Positions 8,326 through 19,095 are shown, counted from the stretch's first letter. The stretch is 64,000 bases of DNA from Plasticicumulans acidivorans (GCF_003182095.1 NZ_QGTJ01000004.1:248001-312000); one strand, 5' to 3'. A program made the numbers and translations. Notes: generated from the letters alone by a model not told the origin.

Positions 8326-9204
8326 TCAGTTCGGCAGTTCGACGCCGCGCCGGCGGCAGGCGGCGGTCAGCGTGTTGTGCAGCAGGCAGGCGATGGTCAT
8401 CGGCCCGACGCCGCCCGGCACTGGCGTGATGTGCGCGGCCAGCGGCGCAACGACGTCGAAGTCGACGTCACCGACCAGCTTGGTGCGGCCGGCGTCGAGA
8501 GCGATGCGGTTGATGCCGACATCGATCACCGTCGCGCCGGGCTTGATCCAGTCGGCGCCGATCATCCGCGGGCGGCCGACGGCGGCGACCAGAATGTCGG
8601 CCTGGCGACACAGCGCGGCGGCATCGCGGCTGCGTGAATGCACGATGGTGACCGTGCAGTCCTCGCGCAGCAGCAGCTGCGCCATCGGCTTGCCGACGAT
8701 GTTGGAGCGGCCGACCACCACCGCGTGCAGGCCGCTGAGCGAGCCGAGGCGGTCCTTGAGCAGCATCAGCGCGCCGAGCGGCGTGCACGGCACCAGGCCG
8801 GTGCCGCCGGTGGCCAGGCGTCCGGCGTTGAGCGGGTGGAAACCGTCGACGTCCTTGGCTGGGTCGATCGCTTCGAGCACGCGGTCGGCGTCGATGTGGT
8901 CCGGCAGCGGCAGCTGCACCAGGATGCCGTCGACCTCGGCGTCGGCATTGAGCGCGGCGACCAGTTCGAGCAGCGCCTCCTGCGTGGTGCTGGCGGGCAG
9001 TTTGTGCTCGATCGAGCGCATGCCGACTTCGACGGTCTGCGCCGCCTTGTTGCGCACGTAGACCTGGCTGGCCGGGTCCTCGCCGACCAGCACGACGGCG
9101 AGGGCCGGGGTGATGTTTTCGTCGTGTCGCAGCGCGGCGATACGGCGGGCGAGGTGCGTGCGCAGCGTGGCTGCGAATGCCTTGCCATCGATGATGCTGG
9201 CCAT
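8326..9204 (-). CDS. folD: Bifunctional methylene-THF dehydrogenase / methenyl-THF cyclohydrolase
   Basis: A 292-residue cytosolic enzyme that interconverts 5,10-methylene-THF and 10-formyl-THF with NADP+. Family marks: YVRNKAA with the catalytic lysine ([14 protein letters not shown]), [29 protein letters not shown] at the nucleotide site and the C-terminal [19 protein letters not shown] 9204 has GAGGAA six bases upstream. An upstream extension in the same frame is rejected because the protein would exceed family length. It is divergent from purU, which hydrolyses the 10-formyl-THF that FolD makes, so the pair sets the one-carbon pool used by the purine genes elsewhere in the window. Confidence 0.97.
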   Translation of the reverse strand: MASIIDGKAFAATLRTHLARRIAALRHDENITPALAVVLVGEDPASQVYVRNKAAQTVEVGMRSIEHKLPASTTQEALLELVAALNADAEVDGILVQLPLPDHIDADRVLEAIDPAKDVDGFHPLNAGRLATGGTGLVPCTPLGALMLLKDRLGSLSGLHAVVVGRSNIVGKPMAQLLLREDCTVTIVHSRSRDAAALCRQADILVAAVGRPRMIGADWIKPGATVIDVGINRIALDAGRTKLVGDVDFDVVAPLAAHITPVPGGVGPMTIACLLHNTLTAACRRRGVELPN

Positions 9205-9351
9205 GAAATTCCTCAACGGGGAAACAACGCTCGAAAGCGACGCGAAATGATACGCCCGCGACGTGGCCGGGGCGACCGCACGCTTGTGGGCACCGTGGCC
9301 GCTGGTTATCGTGGCCAGTTTCCGCAGCCGCACGCCGTATCAGCCACCGCC

Positions 9352-10212
9352 ATGCCGCACGCCCCGCATTTCGTTCTGACGCTGTCCTGCCCCGATACCA
9401 CCGGCATCGTTGCCACCGTCTCCGGGTTTCTCGCCGAGTATGCGTGCAACATTCTGCAGAGCGACCAGTACGGCGACGAGTACACCGGCCGCTACTTCAT
9501 GCGTGTGAGCTTCTGCGGCAGTCCGCAGCTGCCGGATGCGCCGGCGCTGCGGGCGGCGTTCGCGCCGATCGGCGAGCGCTTCGCGATGGACTGGCACATC
9601 TTCGACACCGCGGTGAAGCCGCGGCTGGTGATCATGGTGTCGAAGTTCGGCCACTGTCTGAACGATCTGCTCTACCGCTACCGCGTCGGCGCGCTCAACG
9701 TCGAGATCCCGGCGGTGATCTCCAACCACCGCGATTTCTACCAGCTGGCGGCGAGCTACAACGTGCCGTTCCACTACCTGCCGATGATCGGCGGCGATAA
9801 GGCGGTGCAGGAATCACGCGTGCTGGAGATCATCGAGCACGAGCAGGCCGATCTGGTGGTGCTCGCGCGCTACATGCAGATCCTCTCCGATGACCTCTGC
9901 CGCCGCCTCGCCGGGCGGGCGATCAACATCCATCACTCCTTCCTGCCGAGTTTCAAGGGTGCCAAGCCCTATCACCAGGCCTACGAACGCGGCGTCAAGC
10001 GCATCGGCGCGACGGCGCACTACGTCACCGCCGATCTCGACGAGGGGCCGATCATCGAGCAGGAAGTCGCCCCGGTGAACCACGCGATGGGGCCGGAGGA
10101 TCTGGTGGCCGTCGGCCGCGACCTGGAAAACGTCGTGCTGGCCCGTGCGGTCAAGGCTCACGTCGAGCACCGCGTGCTGCTCAACGGCCGGCGTACGGTG
10201 GTGTTTCCCTGA
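9352..10212 (+). CDS. purU: Formyltetrahydrofolate deformylase
   Basis: A 286-residue enzyme that hydrolyses 10-formyl-THF to formate and THF. Residues 1-85 are an ACT domain (FVLTLSCPDTTGIVATVSGFL). The rest is a formyltransferase-like domain with the catalytic triad region INIHHSFLPSFKGAKPY (Asn, His) and the Asp in HYVTADLDEGPII. Length and architecture match E. coli PurU (280 residues). ATG 9352 lies about 150 bases from the folD start, leaving room for divergent promoters, though I could not pick a convincing pair. The downstream terminator hairpin belongs to trxB on the other strand. Confidence 0.96.
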   Translation: MPHAPHFVLTLSCPDTTGIVATVSGFLAEYACNILQSDQYGDEYTGRYFMRVSFCGSPQLPDAPALRAAFAPIGERFAMDWHIFDTAVKPRLVIMVSKFGHCLNDLLYRYRVGALNVEIPAVISNHRDFYQLAASYNVPFHYLPMIGGDKAVQESRVLEIIEHEQADLVVLARYMQILSDDLCRRLAGRAINIHHSFLPSFKGAKPYHQAYERGVKRIGATAHYVTADLDEGPIIEQEVAPVNHAMGPEDLVAVGRDLENVVLARAVKAHVEHRVLLNGRRTVVFP

Positions 10213-10271
10213 GGCGGGCGTCCGGCGCGGTCCGGCGGACGCTGCCGGCTAGCTCGACGACACCGGTCGAC

Positions 10272-10312
10272 AAAAAAAACCGGACGGGACCACTCCGTTG
10301 GCCCGTCCGGTT
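10272..10312 (-). terminator. Rho-independent terminator of trxB
   Basis: On the minus strand a perfect stem (CCGGACGGG at 10280-10288 pairing with CCCGTCCGG at 10302-10310, 13-base loop) is followed by eight T residues. It lies 55 bases after the trxB stop. Confidence 0.92.
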
Positions 10313-10366
10313 CCGCTTTGGCTGCGAACCGTGATTATGGGTAAGCGTAGCTGCTGAAAGCCTGCT

Positions 10367-12041
<1,675 letters not shown>

Positions 12042-12092
12042 TGACCTTGCTCCTTGGGGAAGTATGCGACAGCGGAAACCATCACGGGCACG

Positions 12093-12108
12093 CACTCTAG
12101 GCAGAGTG
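12093..12108. repeat. Inverted repeat in the peroxiredoxin leader
   Basis: CACTCT-AGGC-AGAGTG, a 6-base inverted repeat with a 4-base centre, lies 52-67 bases before the peroxiredoxin start. It could be an operator or a small leader hairpin. No role can be assigned. Confidence 0.45.
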
Positions 12109-12123
12109 TGAGCGATCGATGAA

Positions 12124-12161
12124 ATAGAAGTTTTCTATCTGGCCTGATAGTCATTGCCTAA
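12124..12161 (-). promoter_or_regulatory. Candidate OxyR operator before peroxiredoxin
   Basis: The site reads ATAG-N7-CTAT-N8-ATAG-N7-CTAA. The E. coli OxyR consensus is ATAG-N7-CTAT-N7-ATAG-N7-CTAT, so fifteen of sixteen defining bases match and the central spacer is one base longer. It lies 83-120 bases upstream of the peroxiredoxin ATG, a classical OxyR target, and between that gene and the divergent terC-like gene. An OxyR with both redox cysteines is encoded at 29079-30029. The second-position T and sixth-position A of the detailed consensus are not kept. Confidence 0.68.
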
Positions 12162-12212
12162 CTAACGGGCTGTTTATTTTGTGACGCATCATTCTTACCT
12201 GTAAGCGCTCTG

Positions 12213-12218
12213 TATACT
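12213..12218 (+). promoter_or_regulatory. Possible -10 element of the terC-like gene
   Basis: TATACT lies 37 bases before ATG 12255. The -35 region is weak (ATTCTT about 16 bases upstream), so this is only a candidate sigma70 promoter. Confidence 0.4.
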
Positions 12219-12254
12219 CGCGCCGCCTGCCGCCCCTCGCACGAGTTCCCGATC

Positions 12255-12995
12255 ATGGAAATCCTCTTCGACCCGCAAGCCTGGATCAGCCTGCTGACGC
12301 TGACCGCGCTCGAAATCGTCCTCGGCATCGATAACCTCGTCTTCATTTCGATTCTGTCGGCGAAGCTGCCGGCAGCGCAGCAGTCGCTGGCACGCAAGGC
12401 CGGCCTCGGTCTGGCCGTCATCACCCGTCTCGGTCTGCTGTTCTCACTGGCCTGGCTGGCCGGCGTGACCGCACCGCTGTTCCATGTCGGCGACAACCCG
12501 GTCTCGCTGCGCGATCTGATCCTGCTCGGCGGCGGCCTGTTTCTGCTGGCCAAGGGTACGACCGAGATCCATGCCACCGTCGAAGGCGTCGAGGAGGAGA
12601 TACGCGAGTCCAGGTCGGTCGGATTCACGATGACGATCGTGCAGATCGCGGTGCTCGACATCGTCTTCTCGCTGGATTCGGTGATCACCGCCGTCGGCAT
12701 GGCCAATCACCTGCCGGTGATGGCCGCCGCCGTCGTCATCGCTGTCATCATCATGCTGGTCGCCGCCGATCCGCTGGCGCGCTTCATCGAGCAGCACGTC
12801 TCGGTGAAGATCCTCGCCCTGTCCTTCCTGATCCTGGTCGGCGTCGCGCTGATCGCCGACGGCATGGGCTTCCACATTCCCAAGGGCTACCTGTACTTCG
12901 CCATCGCCTTCTCGGTCGGCGTCGAAGCCCTGAACATTCTGGCGAAGAACAAGCGCCAGGCAGCCCGGGAGCCGCTGCCGGCCAAGGCTGACTGA
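12255..12995 (+). CDS. TerC family integral membrane protein
   Basis: A 246-residue polytopic inner-membrane protein with about seven hydrophobic segments. The TerC marks are LEIVLGIDNLVFISIL near residue 20 and its internal repeat LDIVFSLDSVITAVGM near 135; the paired aspartates in the two repeats are the likely metal ligands. Members of this family have been linked to manganese or other metal export and to tellurium resistance, so metal-ion transport is the best guess; the substrate here is not visible. It is divergent from the peroxiredoxin across an OxyR-like site, and manganese handling and peroxide defence are often linked. A strong hairpin terminator follows at 13042. Confidence 0.85.
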   Translation: MEILFDPQAWISLLTLTALEIVLGIDNLVFISILSAKLPAAQQSLARKAGLGLAVITRLGLLFSLAWLAGVTAPLFHVGDNPVSLRDLILLGGGLFLLAKGTTEIHATVEGVEEEIRESRSVGFTMTIVQIAVLDIVFSLDSVITAVGMANHLPVMAAAVVIAVIIMLVAADPLARFIEQHVSVKILALSFLILVGVALIADGMGFHIPKGYLYFAIAFSVGVEALNILAKNKRQAAREPLPAKAD

Positions 12996-13041
12996 TCGCG
13001 ATCGACCGTTGTGCGGCAGACACGCTCTGCCGCCATAACGA

Positions 13042-13086
13042 CCAACGCCCGCTGGCGCGCAAGGTGCCAGCGGGCGTTGGTGTTTT
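13042..13086 (+). terminator. Terminator between the terC-like gene and the iclR-type gene
   Basis: A perfect 15-bp stem (CCAACGCCCGCTGGC at 13042-13056 with its complement at 13066-13080, 9-base loop) is followed by TGTTTT. It ends terC transcription and may also slow the convergent IclR transcript. Confidence 0.88.
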
Positions 13087-13111
13087 CGGAGTGCTTTGAA
13101 GCGGTTCGGCT

Positions 13112-13891
13112 TCAGGCGCCGACGGGGCGGTTCTCCGGGTGGAAGCCCAGACGCAGCGACAATTTTTCGCCGGCCTGACGGATCAGCGAGACCCAGACTT
13201 CGCGGCGGCGTTCGATCGGGGCGGAGACCGAGATGCCGGCGACGATGTGGTTGGTGGAGTCGCGGATCGGTACGCCGATGCAGCCGACGCCGAGCTCGGC
13301 TTCCTGATCGTCGAGCGCGTAGCCCTGCTGCAGCGCGTTCTTCACCGAGCGCCACAGCGCGGTCGGGTCGGTGATCGAGTGCGGCGTGCACACCGGCAGG
13401 CCGGTGCGGGCGGCGTACTCCAGGCAGGCTTCGGCGCCGCCTTCAGCGAGGAACAGCTTGCCGACCGCGGTGACGTGCAGCGGGGCGCGGGCGCCGATGA
13501 CCTGCTCGACACGCATCATGCGGTTCGGTGTGACGCGCTCGACGTACACCACCTCGTCGCCTTCGCGCACGATCAGATTGACCGTCTCTCCGGTTTCGTT
13601 GCGCAGCCATTCCATGATCGGCCGTGCCTCGCGGCGGATGTCGAGTCGGCCCTGCACGCGCGAGCCGAGCTGCAGCAGCTTGACGCCGAGCCGGTAATGA
13701 CCGGCCGAGCTGCGCTCGACGAAGCCGTGTTCGGCAAGTGAGGCGAGGATGCGGAAGGCGGTGGACGGATGCAGGCCGGTTTCCGCCGAGAGGATTTTCA
13801 GACTGACCGGGCTGTTGTTCGCAGCGATGGCGTCCAGCAGTCGGGCAAGGCGATCGATGACCTGAATGGATGAGGTCGCTTGATTAACCAT
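13112..13891 (-). CDS. IclR family transcriptional regulator
   Basis: A 259-residue regulator with an N-terminal winged helix-turn-helix (about 10-75: SLKILSAETGLHPSTAFRIL and GHYRLGVKLLQLG) and a C-terminal IclR effector domain (about 90-250: VGKLFLAEGG, GYALDDQEAELGVGCIGVPI, GISVSAPI). It is transcribed divergently from glcDEF, which makes glycolate oxidase its most likely target. E. coli IclR binds glyoxylate and pyruvate, and this protein sits beside genes that make and use glyoxylate. IclR-type palindromes occur in its own upstream region (weak) and before the malyl-CoA lyase at 19132 (strong). The effector itself is not known from sequence. Confidence 0.9.
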   Translation of the reverse strand: MVNQATSSIQVIDRLARLLDAIAANNSPVSLKILSAETGLHPSTAFRILASLAEHGFVERSSAGHYRLGVKLLQLGSRVQGRLDIRREARPIMEWLRNETGETVNLIVREGDEVVYVERVTPNRMMRVEQVIGARAPLHVTAVGKLFLAEGGAEACLEYAARTGLPVCTPHSITDPTALWRSVKNALQQGYALDDQEAELGVGCIGVPIRDSTNHIVAGISVSAPIERRREVWVSLIRQAGEKLSLRLGFHPENRPVGA

Positions 13892-14197
13892 GGTCGTCCG
13901 GGCGGCTCCTGCACGTGGCTGGTTTGGAAACTAAATTCTGTATGGCGAAACCGCATCATATTGCGCTGCAACAATAATTTCCATCGTCAAAGCTTGAGGA
14001 TTTCTTGAATGCCACATTATGAAAAAATGGTCGAAGCCTTCAGCTTTGGTAAGACCTTTTTCATCTGGCTGGCGCGCTCGTGATTTTTACAGTAGAAGAA
14101 TTGTCCATGAACCTATGTCGTGGCTGAAACAGCAGCGTTTTCATTGGTTTTTTCCACACAAGGCGAACACCGCGATAGTTGAATCGAGGTCAGACCA
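13892..14197. promoter_or_regulatory. Divergent control region iclR-type gene / glcD
   Basis: 306 bases without a gene, more AT-rich than its surroundings. It holds two degenerate matches to the E. coli IclR box TGGAAATNATTTCCA: CAACAATAATTTCCA at 13969-13983 (five mismatches) and TGGAAACTAAATTCT at 13925-13939 (about five mismatches). A possible glc promoter is TTGAGG at 13994 with CATTAT at 14015, though the 15-base spacer is short. Expected to carry autoregulation of the regulator and control of glcDEF. Confidence 0.5.
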
Positions 14198-15661
14198 ATG
14201 ATGGATGAGGCGACACAGGCCCTGCATGCCCGCATCACCCAGGGGATGCCCGAGCGGCTGATTCTTGCCGAAATGGAGGATTTGCGTCCCTATGAGTGCG
14301 ATGGCCTTGCCGTGTACCGGCAATTGCCTCGCCTGGTGGTATTACCGGAGACCATCGAACAGGTGCAGCACGTGTTGCGCAGCTGCTGCGCGCTCGGTGT
14401 GCCGGTGGTCGCGCGCGGGGCCGGGACCGGGTTGTCCGGCGGCGCATTGCCGCATGCCGACGGCGTCGTCTTGAGTCTCGCCAAGTTCAATCGCGTGCTG
14501 GCGATCGATCCGCTGGCGCGCACGGCGCGGGTGCAGCCCGGCGTGCGCAATCTGGCGATCTCGCAGGCTGCCGCCGCTTACGGTCTGTACTACGCGCCCG
14601 ATCCGTCCTCGCAGATCGCCTGCACCATTGGCGGCAACGTTGCTGAAAACGCCGGCGGCGTGCACTGCCTGAAGTACGGACTGACGGTGCACAACATCCG
14701 CGCGCTCGAAGTGGTGACGATCGACGGTGAGCGCCTGCGCCTCGGCGGCGAGGCGCTCGATGCCGCCGGCTACGATCTGCTGGCGCTGCTGACCGGCTCC
14801 GAGGGGCTGCTCGGCGTGGTCGTCGAGGTCACCGTCAAGCTGCTGCCGAAGCCGCAGCTCGCGCAGGTGGTGATGGCGAGCTTCGATCACGTCGACGTCG
14901 CCGGCGCCGCGGTCGCCCGCATCATCGCCGCCGGCATCACCCCCGGCGGTCTGGAGATGATGGACAACGGCTGCATTCGCGCCGCCGAGGATTACCTGCA
15001 TGCCGGCTATCCGGTCGAGGCGGCGGCGATCCTGCTGTGCGAGCTCGACGGCACCGCCGAGGAAGTCGCCGAGGACCTCGCCCGGGTCGAGACGCTGTTG
15101 CGCGAGGCCGGGGCGACGGCGCTGCAGGTCTCGCGCAGCGAGGAGGAGCGCCTGCGCTTCTGGGCCGGGCGCAAGGCGGCGTTTCCGGCGGTCGGGCGTA
15201 TCTCGCCGGATTACTACTGCATGGACGGCACCATTCCGCGCCGCGAGCTGCCGCGCGTGCTCAACGGCATCGCCGCGCTCGGTGAAAAATACCGGCTGCG
15301 CGTGGTCAACGTGTTTCATGCCGGCGACGGCAACCTGCATCCGCTGATCCTGTTCGACGGCAATGCCGCCGGCGAGCTGGAGCGCGCCGAGCACCTCGGC
15401 GCCGAAATCCTCGAACTCTGCGTCGCCGTCGGCGGGGCGATCACCGGCGAGCACGGCGTCGGCTTCGAGAAGATCAACCAGATGTGCGTGCAGTTCGCCG
15501 CACTCGAACTCGAACAGTTCCACGCCCTCAAGCACGCCTTCGATCCGCAGGGCCTGCTCAATCCCGGCAAGGCGATCCCGACGCTGGCGCGCTGTGCCGA
15601 ATACGGCGCGATGCGCGTCAGCCGCGGTGAGCTGCCGTTCCCCGAACTGGAGCGTTTCTGA
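14198..15661 (+). CDS. glcD: Glycolate oxidase subunit GlcD
   Basis: A 487-residue FAD-binding subunit that oxidises glycolate (or D-lactate) to glyoxylate. The PCMH-type FAD domain is clear: ARGAGTGLSGGALP near residue 70, APDPSSQIACTIGGNVAENAGG near 130, and LTGSEGLLGVVVEVTVKLLP near 205. The C-terminal FAD-oxidase domain ends with VFHAGDGNLHPLILFD, GAITGEHGVG and FDPQGLLNPGKAIP. ATG 14198 is immediately followed by a second ATG; either could start. glcE overlaps the stop (TGATG), so subunits are coupled. Electrons pass through GlcF iron-sulfur centres to the quinone pool. Confidence 0.96.
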   Translation: MMDEATQALHARITQGMPERLILAEMEDLRPYECDGLAVYRQLPRLVVLPETIEQVQHVLRSCCALGVPVVARGAGTGLSGGALPHADGVVLSLAKFNRVLAIDPLARTARVQPGVRNLAISQAAAAYGLYYAPDPSSQIACTIGGNVAENAGGVHCLKYGLTVHNIRALEVVTIDGERLRLGGEALDAAGYDLLALLTGSEGLLGVVVEVTVKLLPKPQLAQVVMASFDHVDVAGAAVARIIAAGITPGGLEMMDNGCIRAAEDYLHAGYPVEAAAILLCELDGTAEEVAEDLARVETLLREAGATALQVSRSEEERLRFWAGRKAAFPAVGRISPDYYCMDGTIPRRELPRVLNGIAALGEKYRLRVVNVFHAGDGNLHPLILFDGNAAGELERAEHLGAEILELCVAVGGAITGEHGVGFEKINQMCVQFAALELEQFHALKHAFDPQGLLNPGKAIPTLARCAEYGAMRVSRGELPFPELERF

Positions 15662-16749
15662 TGGAGCCGACGCATGAAAGCCCTGATCGCGACTGCAGCG
15701 GCGAACTGCGCGAGCGCGTGCTGGCCGCCGCGCGTGCACGCACGCCGCTGGCGATCCGCGGTGGCGGCAGCAAGGCGTTCTACGGCCGCGAGGCGGTCGG
15801 TGAGCCGCTGGAGATGGCCGTGCATCGCGGCATCGTGGCCTTCGAGCCGACCGAGCTGTACCTGACGGCACGCGCCGGCACGCCGCTCGCCGAGATCGAA
15901 GCCGCGCTGGCCGCCGCCGGCCAGATGCTCGGCTGCGAGTCGCCGGCCTTCGGCCCGGCGGCGACGCTCGGCGGCACCGTGGCCTGCGGTTTCTCCGGGC
16001 CGCGACGGCCGTATGTCGGCGCGCTGCGTGACTTCGTGCTCGGCATGCGCCTGCTCAACGGCGCCGGCGAGCTGCTGCACTTCGGCGGCCAGGTGATGAA
16101 GAACGTCGCCGGCTACGACGTCTCGCGGCTGCAGACCGGCGCGCTCGGCACGCTCGGCGTGCTGCTGGAGATCTCGCTGAAGACGCTGCCGCGGCCGGCG
16201 GCCGAGCGCACGCTGGTGCAGGATGTACCACTGGCGGCGCTGGCGATCGAGCAGATGAACCGCTGGGCCGGTCAGCCGCTGCCGCTGTCGGCGAGCGCCT
16301 GGGACGGCGGCCGCCTGTACCTGCGCCTGTCGGGGGCGACGGCGGCGGTGGCTGCGGCCTGCGACAAACTCGGCGGCGAGTGTCTCGATGCGGCGTCGGC
16401 CGCGGCCTACTGGATGTCCCTGCGCGAGCAGACGCATGCCTTTTTCGCCGGCGCGGCACCGCTGTGGCGCCTGTCGGTCGCACCGAGCACGCCGCCGCTC
16501 GACCTGCCCGGGCCGATGCTGATCGAGTGGGGCGGCGGGCAGCGCTGGTGGCGCGGCGGCGGTGAGGCCGCCAGGCTGCATGCGCTGGCCGCGGCGGCTG
16601 GCGGCCATGCCACGCTGTTCCGTGGCGGTGACCGCCGCGAGGTGTTTCAGCCGCTGGCGCCGGCGCTAGCGGCGCTGCACGCTCGCATCAAGGCGAGCTT
16701 CGATCCCCACGCCCTGTTCAACCCCGGCCGGCTCTACGCCGGGCTGTGA
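15661..16749 (+). CDS. glcE: Glycolate oxidase subunit GlcE
   Basis: A 362-residue FAD-binding subunit of the glycolate oxidase complex. It has a PCMH-type FAD domain: PLAIRGGGSKAFYG (30-43), FGPAATLGGTVACGFSGPRRPYVGA in separated blocks near 105-120, and VMKNVAGYDVSRLQTGALGTLG near 145. The end FDPHALFNPGRLYAGL is characteristic for GlcE. Its ATG shares a base with the glcD stop. glcF starts 15 bases downstream. Confidence 0.95.
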   Translation: MEPTHESPDRDCSGELRERVLAAARARTPLAIRGGGSKAFYGREAVGEPLEMAVHRGIVAFEPTELYLTARAGTPLAEIEAALAAAGQMLGCESPAFGPAATLGGTVACGFSGPRRPYVGALRDFVLGMRLLNGAGELLHFGGQVMKNVAGYDVSRLQTGALGTLGVLLEISLKTLPRPAAERTLVQDVPLAALAIEQMNRWAGQPLPLSASAWDGGRLYLRLSGATAAVAAACDKLGGECLDAASAAAYWMSLREQTHAFFAGAAPLWRLSVAPSTPPLDLPGPMLIEWGGGQRWWRGGGEAARLHALAAAAGGHATLFRGGDRREVFQPLAPALAALHARIKASFDPHALFNPGRLYAGL

Positions 16750-16764
16750 GCGAGACTTCCAGCC

Positions 16765-17979
16765 ATGCAGACGAATCTCGCCGATTTCATTCGCGGCAGT
16801 GCGCGCGGCGATGAGGCCGAAGCGATCCTGCGCAAGTGCGTGCACTGCGGTTTCTGTACCGCGACCTGCCCGACCTACCAGCTGCTCGGTGACGAGCTCG
16901 ACGGGCCGCGCGGGCGCATCTACCTGATCAAGCAGGTGCTCGAAGGCCAGACGGCGAGCGCGCGCACGCTCAGTCATCTCGATCGCTGCCTGACCTGTCG
17001 CTCCTGCGAAACCACCTGTCCGTCCGGCGTCGATTACCACCGCCTGCTCGACATCGGCCGCGAGGTGGTCGAGACGCAGGTCGGTCGTCCACTGCGCGAG
17101 CGGGCGCTGCGCTGGGCCCTGCGCCAGGTGCTGCCGTTCCGCTCGCGTTTCACACCGCTGCTACGCATCGGTCAGGCGCTGCGGGGCGTGCTGCCGGCGG
17201 CGCTGAGCGCCAAGCTGCCGGTTCGGCGTCCGGCCGGTGACTGGCCGGCCGGGCCGCATCGCCGGCGCATGCTGGTGCTCGACGGCTGCACGCAGCCGGG
17301 CATCGACCCGGACATCAACGCCGCCAGCGCGCGGGTGCTCGACCGCCTCGGCATCCGCCTTGAGGTGGCGGCTCGGGACGGTTGCTGCGGGGCGGTGAGT
17401 TTCCACCTCGACGCCCAGCCCGAGGGGCTGGATTTCGCCCGCCGTCTGATCGACGCCTGGTGGCCGCAGATCGAGGCCGGCGTCGAGGCAATCATCGTCA
17501 CCGCCTCCGGCTGTGGCGCCTTCGTGCGCGAGTACGGTCACCTGCTGCGCGACGATCCGCTCTACGCACAGAAAGCCGCGCGCGTCTCGGCATTGGCGAA
17601 AGACCTGGTCGAGGTGCTGGCCGCCGAGGATCTGTCGGCGCTGGCGGTGCGCCCGGCGGGGCGGCTGGCATTTCACTGCCCGTGCACGCTGCAGCACGCG
17701 CTGCGGCTCGGCGGTCAGGTCGAGGCACTGCTGACGCGGCTCGGCTTCGAGCTGACGGTGGTGGCCGATGCACACCTGTGCTGCGGTTCGGCCGGCACCT
17801 ATTCGGTGACACAGCCGCAGCTGTCGCTGCAGTTGCGCACCAACAAGCTGGCGGCGCTCGAAGCCGGCGCGCCCGATGAGATCGCCACCGCCAACATCGG
17901 TTGCCTCGCACACCTGCAGGGCGGGACACAGCGCCGGGTGCGTCACTGGATCGAGGTGGTGGACTCGGCGCTGGTCTGA
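16765..17979 (+). CDS. glcF: Glycolate oxidase iron-sulfur subunit GlcF
   Basis: A 404-residue subunit with two N-terminal 4Fe-4S motifs, CVHCGFCTATCPTY (about 28-41) and CLTCRSCETTCPSG (about 78-91), followed by two cysteine-rich CCG domains (GCCGAVSFH near 206 and CCGSAGTYSV near 338) that define the GlcF/heterodisulfide-reductase type. It carries electrons from the flavin subunits to the membrane. It ends the glcDEF operon; the next gene starts 50 bases later with its own ribosome site. Confidence 0.96.
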   Translation: MQTNLADFIRGSARGDEAEAILRKCVHCGFCTATCPTYQLLGDELDGPRGRIYLIKQVLEGQTASARTLSHLDRCLTCRSCETTCPSGVDYHRLLDIGREVVETQVGRPLRERALRWALRQVLPFRSRFTPLLRIGQALRGVLPAALSAKLPVRRPAGDWPAGPHRRRMLVLDGCTQPGIDPDINAASARVLDRLGIRLEVAARDGCCGAVSFHLDAQPEGLDFARRLIDAWWPQIEAGVEAIIVTASGCGAFVREYGHLLRDDPLYAQKAARVSALAKDLVEVLAAEDLSALAVRPAGRLAFHCPCTLQHALRLGGQVEALLTRLGFELTVVADAHLCCGSAGTYSVTQPQLSLQLRTNKLAALEAGAPDEIATANIGCLAHLQGGTQRRVRHWIEVVDSALV

Positions 17980-18029
17980 GCCACTATTGCGGCGGGCACG
18001 TCGCCCGCTGCTATCGGAGGACGCCGAGC

Positions 18030-18791
18030 GTGATCGGACACACACCGCAGGGTTCCAGTGCATCGAGCCGACCAGCCCCGAGGCGCCGGCAGGTATGGCG
18101 GGCGGGGCTGCTCGCCGCCGGCTGCTGGCTGCTGGCGGCCAGCGCCCAGGCGGAAGCCGACGGGCCGGATTACTTCCGCGTGCGTGGTGTCGCGGCGGGC
18201 CAGATGCTTGCCGTGCACACCGAACCCGACGCTAGTGCGCCGGTCAGCGCACAGCTGGCCGCCACGGCCGACGGTCTGCGCAATCTCGGCTGCAGCGGCG
18301 GTCCGGCGTTCGCCGATGCCGAGCAGCGTGCCGTGCAGGCGCAGCGCTGGTGCCGCGTCGAAACGCCGGATGCCAGCGGCTGGGTGCTGGCGCAATTTCT
18401 CGCAGAGGGCTCGGCGCCGGCCGCACCGCCGGCACCCAAAGCGTCGGTGGAGAGCGGCAATGCGCTGTTCGGCAGCTGGCGGCTGGTGGCCTTCGATGAC
18501 CACGTCGCCACCGCCGAGAGCACTTTGACGCTCTCCGCCGACGGTAACGCCAGCGGGCTTGCCGGCTGCAACCGCTTCCACGGTTCCGCCCAGCTCAACG
18601 ACAACGGCACGCTGACCCTGTCGCCGCTGGCGGTGACGCGGATGGCCTGTGCCGACGATGAGCTCGGCAAGCAGGAAGCCGCCTTCCTCGACAGCATGCA
18701 GCGCGTGACCAGCTACGCCGCCAGCACCTACGGCCTGATTCTCTTCGACGGCGAACATCACGCCGCGCTGGTGTTCGCGCCGGCGCGCTGA
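18030..18791 (+). CDS. Exported protein with SH3-like and META (HslJ) domains
   Basis: A 253-residue protein starting at GTG 18030, chosen because GGAGG lies nine bases upstream. After a basic stretch, residues about 27-46 (AGLLAAGCWLLAASAQAEA) form a signal sequence, placing the protein in the periplasm or envelope. Residues about 50-125 (YFRVRGVAAGQMLAVHTEPD, WCRVETPDASGWV) resemble a bacterial SH3 domain. From about residue 145, GSWRLVAFDDH, GLAGCNRFHGSA and MACADDELGKQEAAFLDSM are the hallmarks of the META/HslJ domain. Such proteins have been linked to stress or heat-shock responses. Its relation to the neighbouring glyoxylate genes is unclear. Confidence 0.78.
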   Translation: MIGHTPQGSSASSRPAPRRRQVWRAGLLAAGCWLLAASAQAEADGPDYFRVRGVAAGQMLAVHTEPDASAPVSAQLAATADGLRNLGCSGGPAFADAEQRAVQAQRWCRVETPDASGWVLAQFLAEGSAPAAPPAPKASVESGNALFGSWRLVAFDDHVATAESTLTLSADGNASGLAGCNRFHGSAQLNDNGTLTLSPLAVTRMACADDELGKQEAAFLDSMQRVTSYAASTYGLILFDGEHHAALVFAPAR

Positions 18792-18995
18792 GGGCGCGCT
18801 CAACGCAATCCGCGTGTGGCTTTCGCCATCAACGATGCCGGGGCGCCTGTGGTCTGGTGCCTCGTCAGAGCGCGTCGCGGGCGATCTGTCGTCTGTCGGC
18901 GTGCCCGTCGTCGCTCCCGACGAGGCTGGTCGGCGTGCATGCCTCATGTGCCCTGCCACACCAGGTCCCGGGCCCGGCCAGTCGTATTTTAAAAA

Positions 18996-19010
18996 CGGAA
19001 TGTGTTTCCA
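18996..19010. promoter_or_regulatory. Secondary IclR-type half-palindrome
   Basis: CGGAATGTGTTTCCA keeps the right arm TTTCCA and most of the left arm of the strong site 102 bases downstream. Against the IclR box TGGAAATNATTTCCA it has four mismatches. It could be an auxiliary operator. Confidence 0.45.
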
Positions 19011-19095
19011 AATAGCTCATGTGCAGGTGCGGTGAGCTGCTGCTCTGAAAGCTTGCTTGAGGTAAAGGCTTTGTGTTTTAGTGCACCGCACTTTA

